From NCBI RefSeq assembly GCF_032271945.1, contig NZ_CP130319.1:1009001-1073000 (forward strand): a stretch of DNA of 64,000 nt, written 5' to 3'. Made by a program: the position numbers and the translations under genes. This document shows positions 1 to 8,805 of the stretch, in pieces; position 1 is the first letter of the stretch; each line of letters opens with the position of its first letter. The notes beneath the pieces are model-generated. The model saw only the letters and a program-made list of their open reading frames with translations. It searched no databases and had not been told where the DNA came from. Source of the stretch: Paenibacillus sp. MBLB1832 (lineage in GTDB: Bacteria; Bacillota; Bacilli; Paenibacillales; NBRC-103111).

Positions 1-1223
1 AAGCAACGGTTGCGAACATTGGCCGAATCGCGCCTACGGCAACGGTTGCATACAGTACAACCGATCCAACAAATCAAGATGTCACAGCGACGATCACAGC
101 CAGCCAACCGATCACAGTGACCAACAATGGCGGACTCACAAGCCACACCTTCACCGATAATGGCAGCTTTACGTTTGAGTTTGTGGATGCGGCAGGCAAC
201 ACTGGAACAGCGGTAGCGACTGTCGCCAACATTGATAAAGTCGTGCCGACAGCGACCATTGCGTACAGCAACACTAGTCCAACAAACCAATCTGTAACGG
301 CAACCATCACACCAAGCGAATCCGTTACGTTGACAAACAATGGCGGATCGACCAGCTTTGTCTTCAGCGACAACGGCAGCTTCACCTTTGTGTTTGTGGA
401 TGCGGCAGGCAACACCGGAACAGCGATAGCGACTGTCGTCAACATCGATAAGGTTACTCCGATGGCAACGGTCGTTTACAGCACAACCGATCCAACGAAT
501 CAGGATGTCACAGCGACAATCACGCCAACTGAAACGGTAACGATTACGAACAATGGCGGCTTGGCCAGCTATGTCTTCACGGACAACGGCAGCTTCACCT
601 TTACGTTTGTGGATGCGGCAGGCAACGCCGGAACAGTGGTAGCAACTGTGGCGAACATCGATAAGGTTCCTCTGACGGCAACGGTTGCTTACAGTACAAC
701 CAGTCCAACGAACCAAAATGTGATCGCAACGATTACGCCAAACAAACCCGTTAAGGTCACAAACAATGGCGGATCAACAAGCCATACCTTCACGGACAAC
801 GGCAGCTTTACCTTTACGTTTGTCGATGCGGCAGGCAACACCGGATCAGCGGTAGCCACCGTAGCCAATATCGATAAGGTTGCCCCTGTATTAACCGTTA
901 TTCTCGATCCGTCGGTGATCAATCAAAAAAATCACAAAATGGTCACCGTTCATGCGAGTATAACGGCAAACGATTCCGGTACCGGCATTGCTTCCGTTGT
1001 GCTGAGTTCCATTACCAGCAATGAACCGGATAATGGTACCGACGATGGAGATACAGCGAACGATATTCAAAATGCGGCGTTGAATACGAATGATACCATC
1101 TTCAGCCTGCGCGCGGAAAGATCGGGTTCAGGCAATGGACGGATATACACGATCGTGTATATCGCGACAGACTATGCCGGCAATAGTACGACAGTGACTA
1201 AAACGGTAACGGTTCCTCTTTAA
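1..1223 (+). CDS. Repeat-built Ig-like surface protein, 3' part (partial)
   Basis: The frame is open from the left edge, so the start and any signal peptide lie outside the window. Four tandem repeats of exactly 71 residues (213 bp, starting near 15, 228, 441 and 654) carry the recurring pieces NIDKV-PTAT-AYS, PTNQ-VTATIT, NNGG and FTF-FVDAAGN-G. These look like bacterial Ig-like modules of cell-surface or secreted proteins. After the last repeat comes a different beta-rich domain of about 110 residues containing YTIVYIATDYAGNSTT, ending in TVTVPL. No LPXTG or S-layer domain follows, so attachment must be determined by the missing N-terminus or the protein is released. It probably acts as an extracellular adhesin or enzyme scaffold, but no catalytic domain is visible here. 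The near-identical repeats at DNA level make the copy number likely to vary. Confidence 0.8.
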   Translation, partial: ATVANIGRIAPTATVAYSTTDPTNQDVTATITASQPITVTNNGGLTSHTFTDNGSFTFEFVDAAGNTGTAVATVANIDKVVPTATIAYSNTSPTNQSVTATITPSESVTLTNNGGSTSFVFSDNGSFTFVFVDAAGNTGTAIATVVNIDKVTPMATVVYSTTDPTNQDVTATITPTETVTITNNGGLASYVFTDNGSFTFTFVDAAGNAGTVVATVANIDKVPLTATVAYSTTSPTNQNVIATITPNKPVKVTNNGGSTSHTFTDNGSFTFTFVDAAGNTGSAVATVANIDKVAPVLTVILDPSVINQKNHKMVTVHASITANDSGTGIASVVLSSITSNEPDNGTDDGDTANDIQNAALNTNDTIFSLRAERSGSGNGRIYTIVYIATDYAGNSTTVTKTVTVPL

Positions 1224-1250
1224 GATTAAGATCAAAGCTTACAATAGTTA

Positions 1251-1293
1251 AATAAGCGTGGCTGCAAAGGGAAAATAAGCAGCCCCGCTTATT
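1251..1293 (+). terminator. Stem-loop after the Ig-like repeat gene
   Basis: A 15-bp arm at 1251-1265 (AATAAGCGTGGCTGC) pairs, with one mismatch, with 1279-1293 across a 13-nt loop. It lies 28 bp after the stop codon. No clear T-run follows, so it may be a weak terminator or a 3'-end stabilising hairpin. Confidence 0.45.
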
Positions 1294-1370
1294 CACTATA
1301 AATCAGACGCAATAAAATGGAGGTGTATAAAGGATCGAGGGATCAATAAGAAATTTTGATACCAAAAAAA

Positions 1371-1384
1371 TGAAGGCGTTTACA
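1371..1384 (+). promoter_or_regulatory. cre-like catabolite-response site
   Basis: TGAAGGCGTTTACA differs at about one position from the CcpA cre consensus (TGWAARCGYTWNCA). It lies only 7-8 bp upstream of the ribosome binding site of the secreted beta-helix gene, a position suited to roadblock repression by CcpA. Function is inferred from the match and position. Confidence 0.45.
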
Positions 1385-1404
1385 AATTTGAGAGGAGAAT
1401 GATA

Positions 1405-4368
1405 ATGATGAGTAAAATGAAGTCTTTTATGGTCATCGCGTTCTTTTGCTTACTAGCAGGTGTTATCTTAATGCCTAAACAGGCAGATGCTGCAACTGTT
1501 GATTATTATGTGTCCACTACGGGATCCGATTCACCAGGTACCAGCGGATTATCAGGCAGTCCGTGGCTAACGCTGGCTAATGCATGTAGTCGTGTTCCAG
1601 CGAGCAACGGAACCACAATTAATACAATCCACGTTCTGGCAGGCACGTTTACTGAATCATCGGTATGTAATCTGAATGCGGGTGTCAATTTAGTAGGCGC
1701 CGGTGTCGGGCAAACCACGATTAAATCAACGATCACGCATAATTTTCAAGGAAGCCCCTGGAATTGGGATCAGAATAAGTTTCTTATTCGCGCTATCAAT
1801 TCCTCCAATATTATCATCAGCGATTTTAAACTGGATGGGTTAATCAATTCAACTCCAACCAGAGCGCATGCGGGAATTATGGTTCACAATGGAAGTAATG
1901 TTACCATTCGTGATGTTGAAATCAGTAATTTTGATTACACGGGTATCTATGCTTCCGCTTTAACTTATTCCACGGTTTATAATGCCAAATTGACAGATAG
2001 CGGTCTGGCGGATTCAATTGGCAGCTCAGGCAGCATTAAATTAGGTGATATATCCGATTCCTCCCTGCATGATATGATTATTCGCGATACACGCGGCGGA
2101 GATGGGATCGATACGTACAAGTATGGTTGGACCTCCAGCAACAACTCCACGCCTGTGATGCTAACGAACGTTAATTTTTACAATCTAGACATTAATGTCA
2201 GGCAAGACGGGGCATGGGGAGACAATCAATCGGGCATTACCATCGAGCTATGGAAATCAAATTTATCAAATGTACAAATTTACAATAACTTGTTTAACGA
2301 CTCGCTATCCATTCCGCATGCTACTTATTCAAACGGAGTACCTACGGTGACGGCTAAAGTATTTAACAATCAGTTTATTGCCGATCATGTAAGCGGTTCC
2401 AAATATACGTATGCCATCGAGGCTGGCGCGGACAATATGCAAATTTATAACAACTATTTCAAAAATGGGATTTATCCGATCTCATCTTTTAATTCCAGTC
2501 AGGCCGTATCCGGTCATTCGGTTCATCATAATATTTTTGATGCCATCGAAAATAATACTGTTTTTAATTATCCAGGGCTGCAAAACTCTACACTGAACAA
2601 TAACATTGTTATTGTATCTTCCAATCTGCAAAGCAATAGTTTGTCCAATTTCTCGTTATTCTATACGAAATACAATACATCGCAAAACGTAGATATTACG
2701 GATAATATATTGATTAACGAAAACAGCATCTATAATGACTCTAATCCGATCGTCGTGGACGGAACAGCGACCTTAGGCGCTAACTTCAATGTGAATAACA
2801 ATCTCTTTTATCGCTGGAAGCAGGGCGGAACAAACTCGTTTGAGATGGACCCTTATCTATCCAACGCATCGCCCAATAAAGATTACAGACTGCGTTATGA
2901 TTCACTTGCATTAGCCTTAGGCATTGGCAATGTAAATACAAGAAGCATGGGACTGAGAAGCGATTTCACCTATGCCAATGCCAACGACACGCTATCGCAG
3001 GTATGGGCGGAGCCGGTCGGCAGTGCGAGCAATGATTCCGTAGTTCGGCTGACTCCGACGAATACAGTGCAGTTAAATATGTACGGCAGAACGGTAAGCG
3101 GCTATGTGGCTTCGATCTCTTCATCGAACATCACATACGGAACACCCGTGGATCTATCCGGTTCGAATGTCATTAGCATCAATAGCAGCGGTCTCATTAC
3201 AGCCAATAATGCGGGCAAGGCGAAAGTAACGGTATCGGTTACGAAGGGCTCTGTGACAAGGACTTCCACGATCTATGTTTTCGTCTCTCAAGAAACACAG
3301 GCACCTATAGCGCCAACTAACCTGACAGCAACTACGTTTAACAGCAGCCGGGTGGATCTGACTTGGACCGCTTCAACGGACAATGTGGGTGTAGCAGGAT
3401 ACATGATTTTTCATAACGGTCAATATGTTGCTACCGCTTCAGGTACTTCTTACAGCGATGTGAATTTAATCGGAGGCACGAACTACAGCTACAGAATTAA
3501 AGCCATCGATGCTGCGGGCAATGTTTCGGCGGACAGCAACATCCCCGCTACGGTTACAACAACGTCCAATCTGGCCTACAATAAAACCGTTAGCGTGAGC
3601 AACTACTACCAGAATAACGCAACTTATAACGGGCAAAAGGCGATTGACATGAATGGAACAACCAGATGGGCGACGGATAATGGGGTGACCTCAGCATGGC
3701 TGGAAATCGATTTTGGCTATAGCACCACCTTCAATCGAACGATTCTGAAAGAAGCTCAAGCTTATGGAAATCGAATCAATGCGTATCAAATCCAGTACTG
3801 GGACAGCACGAGCACCAGTTGGGTCACTGTCTACACCGGTGGATCTCCAGCGGCTACGCAATCCGACACCTTTTCTCCGGTAACCTCGAACAAGGTAAGA
3901 TTGAATATTACAGGCGTGACGGGTTCGAATGGCCCGACGGTTTGGGAATTTGAGGTTTACAATGTGCCGAACCTGGCATTAAACAAAACGACTACAGCGA
4001 GCTCGGAATGGAACAGCAGTAATACCTTTTATGCATTCAGAGCTACAGACGGCAAATCTTTCACGCGTTGGAGTGCGGCAAGCGGCCAAGTCAATAATCA
4101 ATACCTCACGGTGGATTTTGGCAGCCAGAAGACCTTCGGCCATGTTTTGATTCAAGAGCCGAGCGGATATACCCGTGTAACCGCCTATAAACTACAATAT
4201 TCTACTAATGGAATTACGTTTACTGATATCTCTGGAACTAGCGGCACGACCATTGGCACGAACAAATTTGTAGCGTTTACGCCAGTTACAGCAAGTCACT
4301 TAAGACTCTATATCACATCGGCGAGCGCTGAACCTACCATGCAAGAACTGATTGTTTTTGAGCAATAA
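1405..4368 (+). CDS. Secreted beta-helix protein with Big_2, FN3 and two discoidin-type domains
   Basis: About 987 residues. An N-terminal signal peptide (hydrophobic stretch FMVIAFFCLLAGVILM, cleavage near QADAA) marks export. Residues about 30-500 read as a right-handed parallel beta-helix: many short NN/SNV/IYNN turns, as in polysaccharide lyases and related enzymes. Residues about 550-625 resemble a Big_2 Ig-like domain (VISINSSGLITANNAGKAKV), about 635-715 a fibronectin type III domain (APTNLTAT...VDLTWTASTDNVGVAGY), and two F5/8 type C (discoidin/CBM32-like) modules follow at about 720-855 and 858-985. The architecture suggests a carbohydrate-active enzyme or glycan-binding protein; the catalytic residues cannot be assigned by eye. 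ATGs lie at 1399, 1405 and 1408. The GAGGAG ribosome binding site at 1392-1397 favours 1405 or 1408. Confidence 0.82.
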   Translation: MMSKMKSFMVIAFFCLLAGVILMPKQADAATVDYYVSTTGSDSPGTSGLSGSPWLTLANACSRVPASNGTTINTIHVLAGTFTESSVCNLNAGVNLVGAGVGQTTIKSTITHNFQGSPWNWDQNKFLIRAINSSNIIISDFKLDGLINSTPTRAHAGIMVHNGSNVTIRDVEISNFDYTGIYASALTYSTVYNAKLTDSGLADSIGSSGSIKLGDISDSSLHDMIIRDTRGGDGIDTYKYGWTSSNNSTPVMLTNVNFYNLDINVRQDGAWGDNQSGITIELWKSNLSNVQIYNNLFNDSLSIPHATYSNGVPTVTAKVFNNQFIADHVSGSKYTYAIEAGADNMQIYNNYFKNGIYPISSFNSSQAVSGHSVHHNIFDAIENNTVFNYPGLQNSTLNNNIVIVSSNLQSNSLSNFSLFYTKYNTSQNVDITDNILINENSIYNDSNPIVVDGTATLGANFNVNNNLFYRWKQGGTNSFEMDPYLSNASPNKDYRLRYDSLALALGIGNVNTRSMGLRSDFTYANANDTLSQVWAEPVGSASNDSVVRLTPTNTVQLNMYGRTVSGYVASISSSNITYGTPVDLSGSNVISINSSGLITANNAGKAKVTVSVTKGSVTRTSTIYVFVSQETQAPIAPTNLTATTFNSSRVDLTWTASTDNVGVAGYMIFHNGQYVATASGTSYSDVNLIGGTNYSYRIKAIDAAGNVSADSNIPATVTTTSNLAYNKTVSVSNYYQNNATYNGQKAIDMNGTTRWATDNGVTSAWLEIDFGYSTTFNRTILKEAQAYGNRINAYQIQYWDSTSTSWVTVYTGGSPAATQSDTFSPVTSNKVRLNITGVTGSNGPTVWEFEVYNVPNLALNKTTTASSEWNSSNTFYAFRATDGKSFTRWSAASGQVNNQYLTVDFGSQKTFGHVLIQEPSGYTRVTAYKLQYSTNGITFTDISGTSGTTIGTNKFVAFTPVTASHLRLYITSASAEPTMQELIVFEQ

Positions 4369-4488
4369 TATAATTGGTTCATAAGAAAGGTATGCTTTAA
4401 CTCTGGTCGGCTTAACCATGTTGGATGATAGTCAATGAATAGATATGACAGAAAGTTCTTAAATTGATAGCTCATTTATGCGTAAATT

Positions 4489-4528
4489 GCAAGGGAACCT
4501 GCTGACTGGCAGTGTTCCCTTTGCTTTT
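4489..4528 (+). terminator. Rho-independent terminator
   Basis: The outer arms AAGGGAAC (4491-4498) and GTTCCCTT (4514-4521) enclose an inner CTGC/GCAG stem and are followed by TGCTTTTG. It lies about 120 bp after the beta-helix gene and separates it from the next operon. Confidence 0.7.
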
Positions 4529-4555
4529 GACTTGGTTTAATAAAGAAAAAGAAGA

Positions 4556-5605
4556 ATGGTGATGATTTGTATGGAAGATGAATGTATCCCCTTAATGGAA
4601 CGTATGCTGCCAGCACCCAAAGGTGGAGGCTTTAGGATGGAAGGTTATTGGGTGTGGTGCGGTTCCGTGGTAAAAGGGGAGGATGGACGATTCCACATGT
4701 TTGCATCGCGGTGGCCTAAATATCTTCCGATGCATCCAGGGTGGTTGGCAGCTTCGGAGGTGGTAAGGGCTGTATCAGATACCCCTGAAGGTCCTTATAC
4801 ATTTCAGGAGGTTGTTTTGCCCACGAGAGGTGCCCAGTACTGGGACGGGCGGGCAACGCATAATCCTCATATCGTAAAATATGAAGACACCTATATTTTG
4901 TATTATATGGGATCCACTCATCCCTTTTCGGATGTTGCACCTGGTGAGGTATTAACGCTGCAAGATTCCAGATACAAAGTAGGCCATGCCAACAAAAGGG
5001 TTGGCATAGCGGTTTCAAGAAGTATCTTTGGTCCGTGGAAGCGAATGGACAATCCTGTTCTTCCCACAAGGCCAGGACATTTTGATAGTTATTTGACCTC
5101 TAATCCAGCTCCCTGCATCGATCAGAATGGTTCAGTCCTATTGATCTATAAAGCACGTCAATATATCGGGAATGGGCCTGGGCACATGACGATAGGAGCA
5201 GCAAAAGCTGCCAATTATTTGGGACCCTATCTGCCAGTGGCGGATGAAGCGTTGTTTCCGGAAACCATGATTATTGAAGATCCATTTATTTGGCGTACGA
5301 GCGGTGGATACGAACTGATCGCTAAGGATATGACTGGGCATATATGTGGTGAAAAATATGGCGGAATGCAGGCATCCTCCATGGATGGGCGTCATTGGAC
5401 GGCTCGGGAAGGTCGACAAGCATATTCTAGAACCGTTCGTTGGGATGATGGAACAGTAACCCTTTTAGGAAACATGGATCGTCCTTTTCTTCTCTTTCAA
5501 GAAAATCGCCCCACACATCTGTTCTTTGCTGCGTCAGATGGCACAAACAGTTTTCTTGATGCTTCGGATACTTGGAACATGGTTATCCCGCTTCGTCAAG
5601 ATTAA
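4556..5605 (+). CDS. GH43-like five-bladed beta-propeller glycoside hydrolase
   Basis: 349 residues with no signal peptide, so a cytoplasmic enzyme is likely. Propeller-type motifs typical of the GH43/GH32/GH117 fold are visible: WDGRATHNPHIVKYEDTYILYYMGS around residue 100, SNPAPCIDQNGSVLLIYKARQY around 182, and IEDPFIWRTSGGYELIAKDM around 240, where the EDP acid is a catalytic-type position in these families. The exact substrate cannot be read. It is the first gene of a compact operon with an aldo/keto reductase and an alpha-toroid protein, which points to intracellular breakdown of an imported oligosaccharide. ATGs at 4556, 4562 and 4571 are all possible; the upstream Shine-Dalgarno sequence is weak, so the start is uncertain by up to five codons. 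Confidence 0.75.
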   Translation: MVMICMEDECIPLMERMLPAPKGGGFRMEGYWVWCGSVVKGEDGRFHMFASRWPKYLPMHPGWLAASEVVRAVSDTPEGPYTFQEVVLPTRGAQYWDGRATHNPHIVKYEDTYILYYMGSTHPFSDVAPGEVLTLQDSRYKVGHANKRVGIAVSRSIFGPWKRMDNPVLPTRPGHFDSYLTSNPAPCIDQNGSVLLIYKARQYIGNGPGHMTIGAAKAANYLGPYLPVADEALFPETMIIEDPFIWRTSGGYELIAKDMTGHICGEKYGGMQASSMDGRHWTAREGRQAYSRTVRWDDGTVTLLGNMDRPFLLFQENRPTHLFFAASDGTNSFLDASDTWNMVIPLRQD

Positions 5606-5658
5606 ATAGATTTATGTAAGATTTGTTAGGGATAGATCATGACATAGAGGTGACGTAG

Positions 5659-6558
5659 ATGAAGTATAACGTATTAGGCAGAACTGGATTACAGGTATCT
5701 CGGTTAGGACTAGGAGGTGCCCCACTTGCAGGTGACTTTGGCAAGACAGATACAAGGGAAATACAGCATATGATTCATGGCGCGTTGGATACGGGTATTA
5801 ATTTTATTGATACCGCGCCCAAGTACGGGAATGGAGAATCCGAGAGAAGGATTGGTCAAGCACTCAGAGGGCGAAGAAATGGCGTCATTCTAGCTACAAA
5901 AGCTGCTAAGTCCGATGAAATCTACACGTATGAGGTTATTTATCAATCTGTAGAAACGAGCCTCAGGCTGCTGCAGACAGATTGGATTGATCTGATTCAG
6001 CTGCATGATGTGGAATCGCAATCCTACGATGGGGTCATGCAGGAAGCTTTACCAGCACTGCTGAAGCTGCAGGAAGAAGGAAAAATTAGGTATATCGGCG
6101 TTACGACGCGGAATCTACCTCTCTTGAAGAGATATATGCAAACGGGCATGTTTGATACGATTCAATTCTATACGCGATATATGCTAATTGATCATACGGC
6201 TAAAGATGAGGTTATTCCGCTAGCTAAACAATTGGACATCGGTGTCATTAACGGAAGTGTACTTGGCTTAGGCCTTCTGGCAGATAAGCCAGCGCCGTTT
6301 CTTAATGAGGAAATAAAGAACAAAGCTCAAAGCCGTATGGAACAGATTGCTTTTTTGCGCCAAGGGGATAATGGGGGGCTCATTGAACCAGGCATGCGTT
6401 TTAGTCTAGGCAACCCCGATATACATGTTACATTAACTGGAGCCGATTCCCCAGAGGTTCTGCAGATGAATGCAGCCTATTGCGATGGGAAAGCTTTAGA
6501 CACACACGATATGCGGAAAATATATGAACTATTTGATAAAGATCCGTTGTTCACATAG
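5659..6558 (+). CDS. Aldo/keto reductase (sugar dehydrogenase type)
   Basis: 299 residues, a full-length TIM-barrel oxidoreductase of the AKR superfamily using NAD(P)H. The N-terminus has the family pattern LGRTGLQVSRLGLGGAPL, then GINFIDTAPKYGNGESERRIGQAL with the catalytic Asp and Tyr, the catalytic Lys in ILATKA and the conserved His in IQLHDVE. The sequence is close in style to L-galactose/L-fucose dehydrogenase-like AKRs. That fits the fuconolactonase-like remnant downstream at 8528-8712, since both enzymes belong to the oxidative L-fucose-type route (sugar to lactone to acid). The substrate is inferred. A GAGGTGA ribosome binding site precedes the ATG. It is followed after 20 bp by the next gene. 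Confidence 0.88.
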   Translation: MKYNVLGRTGLQVSRLGLGGAPLAGDFGKTDTREIQHMIHGALDTGINFIDTAPKYGNGESERRIGQALRGRRNGVILATKAAKSDEIYTYEVIYQSVETSLRLLQTDWIDLIQLHDVESQSYDGVMQEALPALLKLQEEGKIRYIGVTTRNLPLLKRYMQTGMFDTIQFYTRYMLIDHTAKDEVIPLAKQLDIGVINGSVLGLGLLADKPAPFLNEEIKNKAQSRMEQIAFLRQGDNGGLIEPGMRFSLGNPDIHVTLTGADSPEVLQMNAAYCDGKALDTHDMRKIYELFDKDPLFT

Positions 6559-6578
6559 GAATGGAGAGGAATGTAGTG

Positions 6579-8513
6579 ATGATCAAACAGAATAAGATTG
6601 CTCAGGAGCTAGTTGTCTCGGAAACCTGGATTCCTCCTCAATGGGCCTTGTTGCAGAGAAAATTATTAGAATCGCTAAATCAAAGTGCTGTGGAATTTGT
6701 CAATCAATATACACGTGAAGATGGGACGCTGATTTGGCGAGATGAATGGCCTGGTATGGATGGCTCTGACGATCCTTATGAAGGCTTCATGAATTTGGCA
6801 CTTCTCTACGCTCTGGGTGGAAGTGATGAAGTAGGAGAACTCGCGGATCGAATGTGGGAGTCCATCACCTGGCAGTGGACACAATACGGGCAAATCTATC
6901 AGGAATTCGATGGGTATTATGACTGGATGCATCATGGAGAGGGATACTTATATTTTTATTTTCTAGGGCTATCCCGTCCAAATCAGTTAAAGAATCGGCA
7001 GCGTGCCGTGAAGTTTGCTCAATTGTACATGGGAAATGATCCGGCTGTGCCTAATTATGATAAGGAAAAAAAACTTATTCGTTCTCCGATCACGGGAAGT
7101 AAAGGGCCGCGTTTCGTTATGACGAAGGAGGATTGGGTGACTCACCGCGGGGTGCTCGATGATTATTTGGCCCCCTTCGAAGATCTTCCAGGGGTGGATT
7201 TTAGCAGTGGTACTTGCCGATGGTCGGACGACAAAATCTATAGCGATCTGATTACGAAAATGAATGAACGACAGGCCAAAGGGGATGTACCGGTCAACCT
7301 AAATGCGACGAGCCTACTCACCCACGCTTATTTATTTACTGGTGATGAGTCCTATAGGGACTGGGTGTTGGAATATGTAACGGCTTGGGAAGAGCGGACT
7401 GTTCGAAATAACGGGATCATGCCCGATAATATTGGACTATCTGGGGAAATTGGAGAGTACAATGACGGTAAATGGTGGGGAGGCTTCTATGGCTGGCGTT
7501 GGCCTCATGGGCTACTGACAATCATAGAACCCGTTCTGAATGCTTGTATGAATGCGGTATTGCTGACTGGGGATATGGCACGATTGGGACTCGTTCGGTC
7601 CCAACTGGATTATAATTGGAAGCTAGGCAAAGTAGTTAACGGGATGTGGCAGGTTCCCTATAAACATTTTGATTCAGGATGGACAGACTTCCGTGTGCAA
7701 GTACCGACGTGGCCAATCTATTTATGGACGGTTTCTATGGAGCAAGAAGACTTAGAGCGGGTGAAGAGAGTTCCGTTAACAGAGGCATATGCCAATATCG
7801 AAGTTCCTGGCTTATCTGGACGAAATGATGCAACGATGAAAGAAACCAAGCATTATATCTCCAATACGGTACCTTGGTTTCGATATATGCAAGGGGAATA
7901 CCCCCAATATCCAGAGGAGATCTTGAGAGCGAATTTTCGATTAATCCAATTACAACTGCATAAAATGCGTTCCCAAGAAGGAAACCCAGCGAACTGGGTT
8001 ACAGATGGGTTTACCGTGAATGCCATGTCCAGTATTCATAAGTGGCAGGAGATGTGTCCAGTTTATTTTGAAGGACTCCTCCAACTGGTATGGGGAACCC
8101 CGATGCATATCTCACATGGTGGCCTGCAGCATGCAAGAGTAAGATACTATGACGGGATACGTAAACGTCCTGGCCTGCCAGAAGATGTTGCAGCATTAGT
8201 CGAAGCAATTGCAGATGAATCGGTCACTCTTAACTTGGTGAATTTGTCTTTGTTCAACGAACGTGTCGTTATCATTCAAGGCGGAAGTTTTGGCGAACAT
8301 GCCTTTACAACAGTGGATATGTGCAATGAGGAAGGCATTTTAACGGGAAGTCATGAAGTTAGGGGTAAATGGCTTCCGGTTCGTTTGGGACCAGGTGCTG
8401 GAGTTCAATTAAAACTAGGCATGAAAAGGTACGTGAATCAACCCTCGTATGAAACACCGTGGAGTTTGAAATCAACCTATGCGCCGCTACTCCAAGGACG
8501 ACCACAAGCCTAA
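6579..8513 (+). CDS. Putative alpha/alpha-toroid carbohydrate-processing protein
   Basis: About 644 residues, no signal peptide. Trp/Tyr-rich helical segments such as EDGTLIWRDEWPGMDGSDDPYEGF (near the N-terminus), YYDWMHHGEGYLYFYFLGL, GKWWGGFYGWRWPHGLL and WTDFRVQVPTWPIYLWTVSM resemble the (alpha/alpha) toroid enzymes found in polysaccharide-utilisation loci (glycosidases, lyases, epimerases). I cannot name the family. The C-terminal 130 residues look beta-rich. A GGAGAGG site at 6563-6569 sits 9 bp before the ATG at 6579 and rules against the earlier in-frame ATG at 6561. The operon position after a GH43-like protein and an AKR suggests degradation of the same sugar. Confidence 0.7.
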   Translation: MIKQNKIAQELVVSETWIPPQWALLQRKLLESLNQSAVEFVNQYTREDGTLIWRDEWPGMDGSDDPYEGFMNLALLYALGGSDEVGELADRMWESITWQWTQYGQIYQEFDGYYDWMHHGEGYLYFYFLGLSRPNQLKNRQRAVKFAQLYMGNDPAVPNYDKEKKLIRSPITGSKGPRFVMTKEDWVTHRGVLDDYLAPFEDLPGVDFSSGTCRWSDDKIYSDLITKMNERQAKGDVPVNLNATSLLTHAYLFTGDESYRDWVLEYVTAWEERTVRNNGIMPDNIGLSGEIGEYNDGKWWGGFYGWRWPHGLLTIIEPVLNACMNAVLLTGDMARLGLVRSQLDYNWKLGKVVNGMWQVPYKHFDSGWTDFRVQVPTWPIYLWTVSMEQEDLERVKRVPLTEAYANIEVPGLSGRNDATMKETKHYISNTVPWFRYMQGEYPQYPEEILRANFRLIQLQLHKMRSQEGNPANWVTDGFTVNAMSSIHKWQEMCPVYFEGLLQLVWGTPMHISHGGLQHARVRYYDGIRKRPGLPEDVAALVEAIADESVTLNLVNLSLFNERVVIIQGGSFGEHAFTTVDMCNEEGILTGSHEVRGKWLPVRLGPGAGVQLKLGMKRYVNQPSYETPWSLKSTYAPLLQGRPQA

Positions 8514-8527
8514 GGGGGAAACATTTG

Positions 8528-8712
8528 ATGTATGTTGATAGTCATGTCCATCTGTGGCAAATAGAACAAGGAGATTATCACTGGCTGAAGCCAGATAATA
8601 AGGTTCTTCAGATATTGTTCGATTATTTGAATCTTTGATTCCTCATACCTTGTCATCAGAAGAGCTAGCCCACCTGCGGAAGGATAATGCGATAAGGCTT
8701 TATGGAATATGA
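8528..8712 (+). pseudogene. Internally deleted fuconolactonase-like amidohydrolase
   Basis: From the ATG at 8528 the frame reads MYVDSHVHLWQIEQGDYHWL, the classical start of amidohydrolase-2 / L-fuconolactonase proteins (DSHVHLW holds the metal-binding HxH), and stops at 8636-8638. In another frame from about 8614 to the TGA at 8710-8712 the sequence reads IVRLFESLIPHTLSSEELAHL and then RKDNAIRLYGI, which matches the usual C-terminus of the same family (S-EE---I---NA-RLYGL). The middle, about 220 residues of a normal 280-residue enzyme, is missing and the two ends are out of frame. A GGGGGAA site precedes the ATG. The gene would have been the fourth member of the operon, acting after the AKR. 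Confidence 0.75.
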
Positions 8713-8771
8713 TTGTAATAAAACGGATCAGCTACGACCATCATGAATGAACCAATATCCATGACTCATGC

Positions 8772-8802
8772 AAAAAAGCTCAAGTAAATCTTGAGCTTTT
8801 TA
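8772..8802. terminator. Bidirectional terminator
   Basis: AAAAAGCTCAAG (8773-8784) and CTTGAGCTTTTT (8790-8801) form a perfect stem with a 5-nt loop. It has A-runs and T-runs on both sides and lies between the converging amidohydrolase remnant and the minus-strand gene ending at 8806. Confidence 0.88.
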
Positions 8803-8805
8803 ACG

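Noticed and set aside
15-866. CRISPR array
   Set aside because: The regular repeats are 213-bp in-frame protein repeats without spacers.
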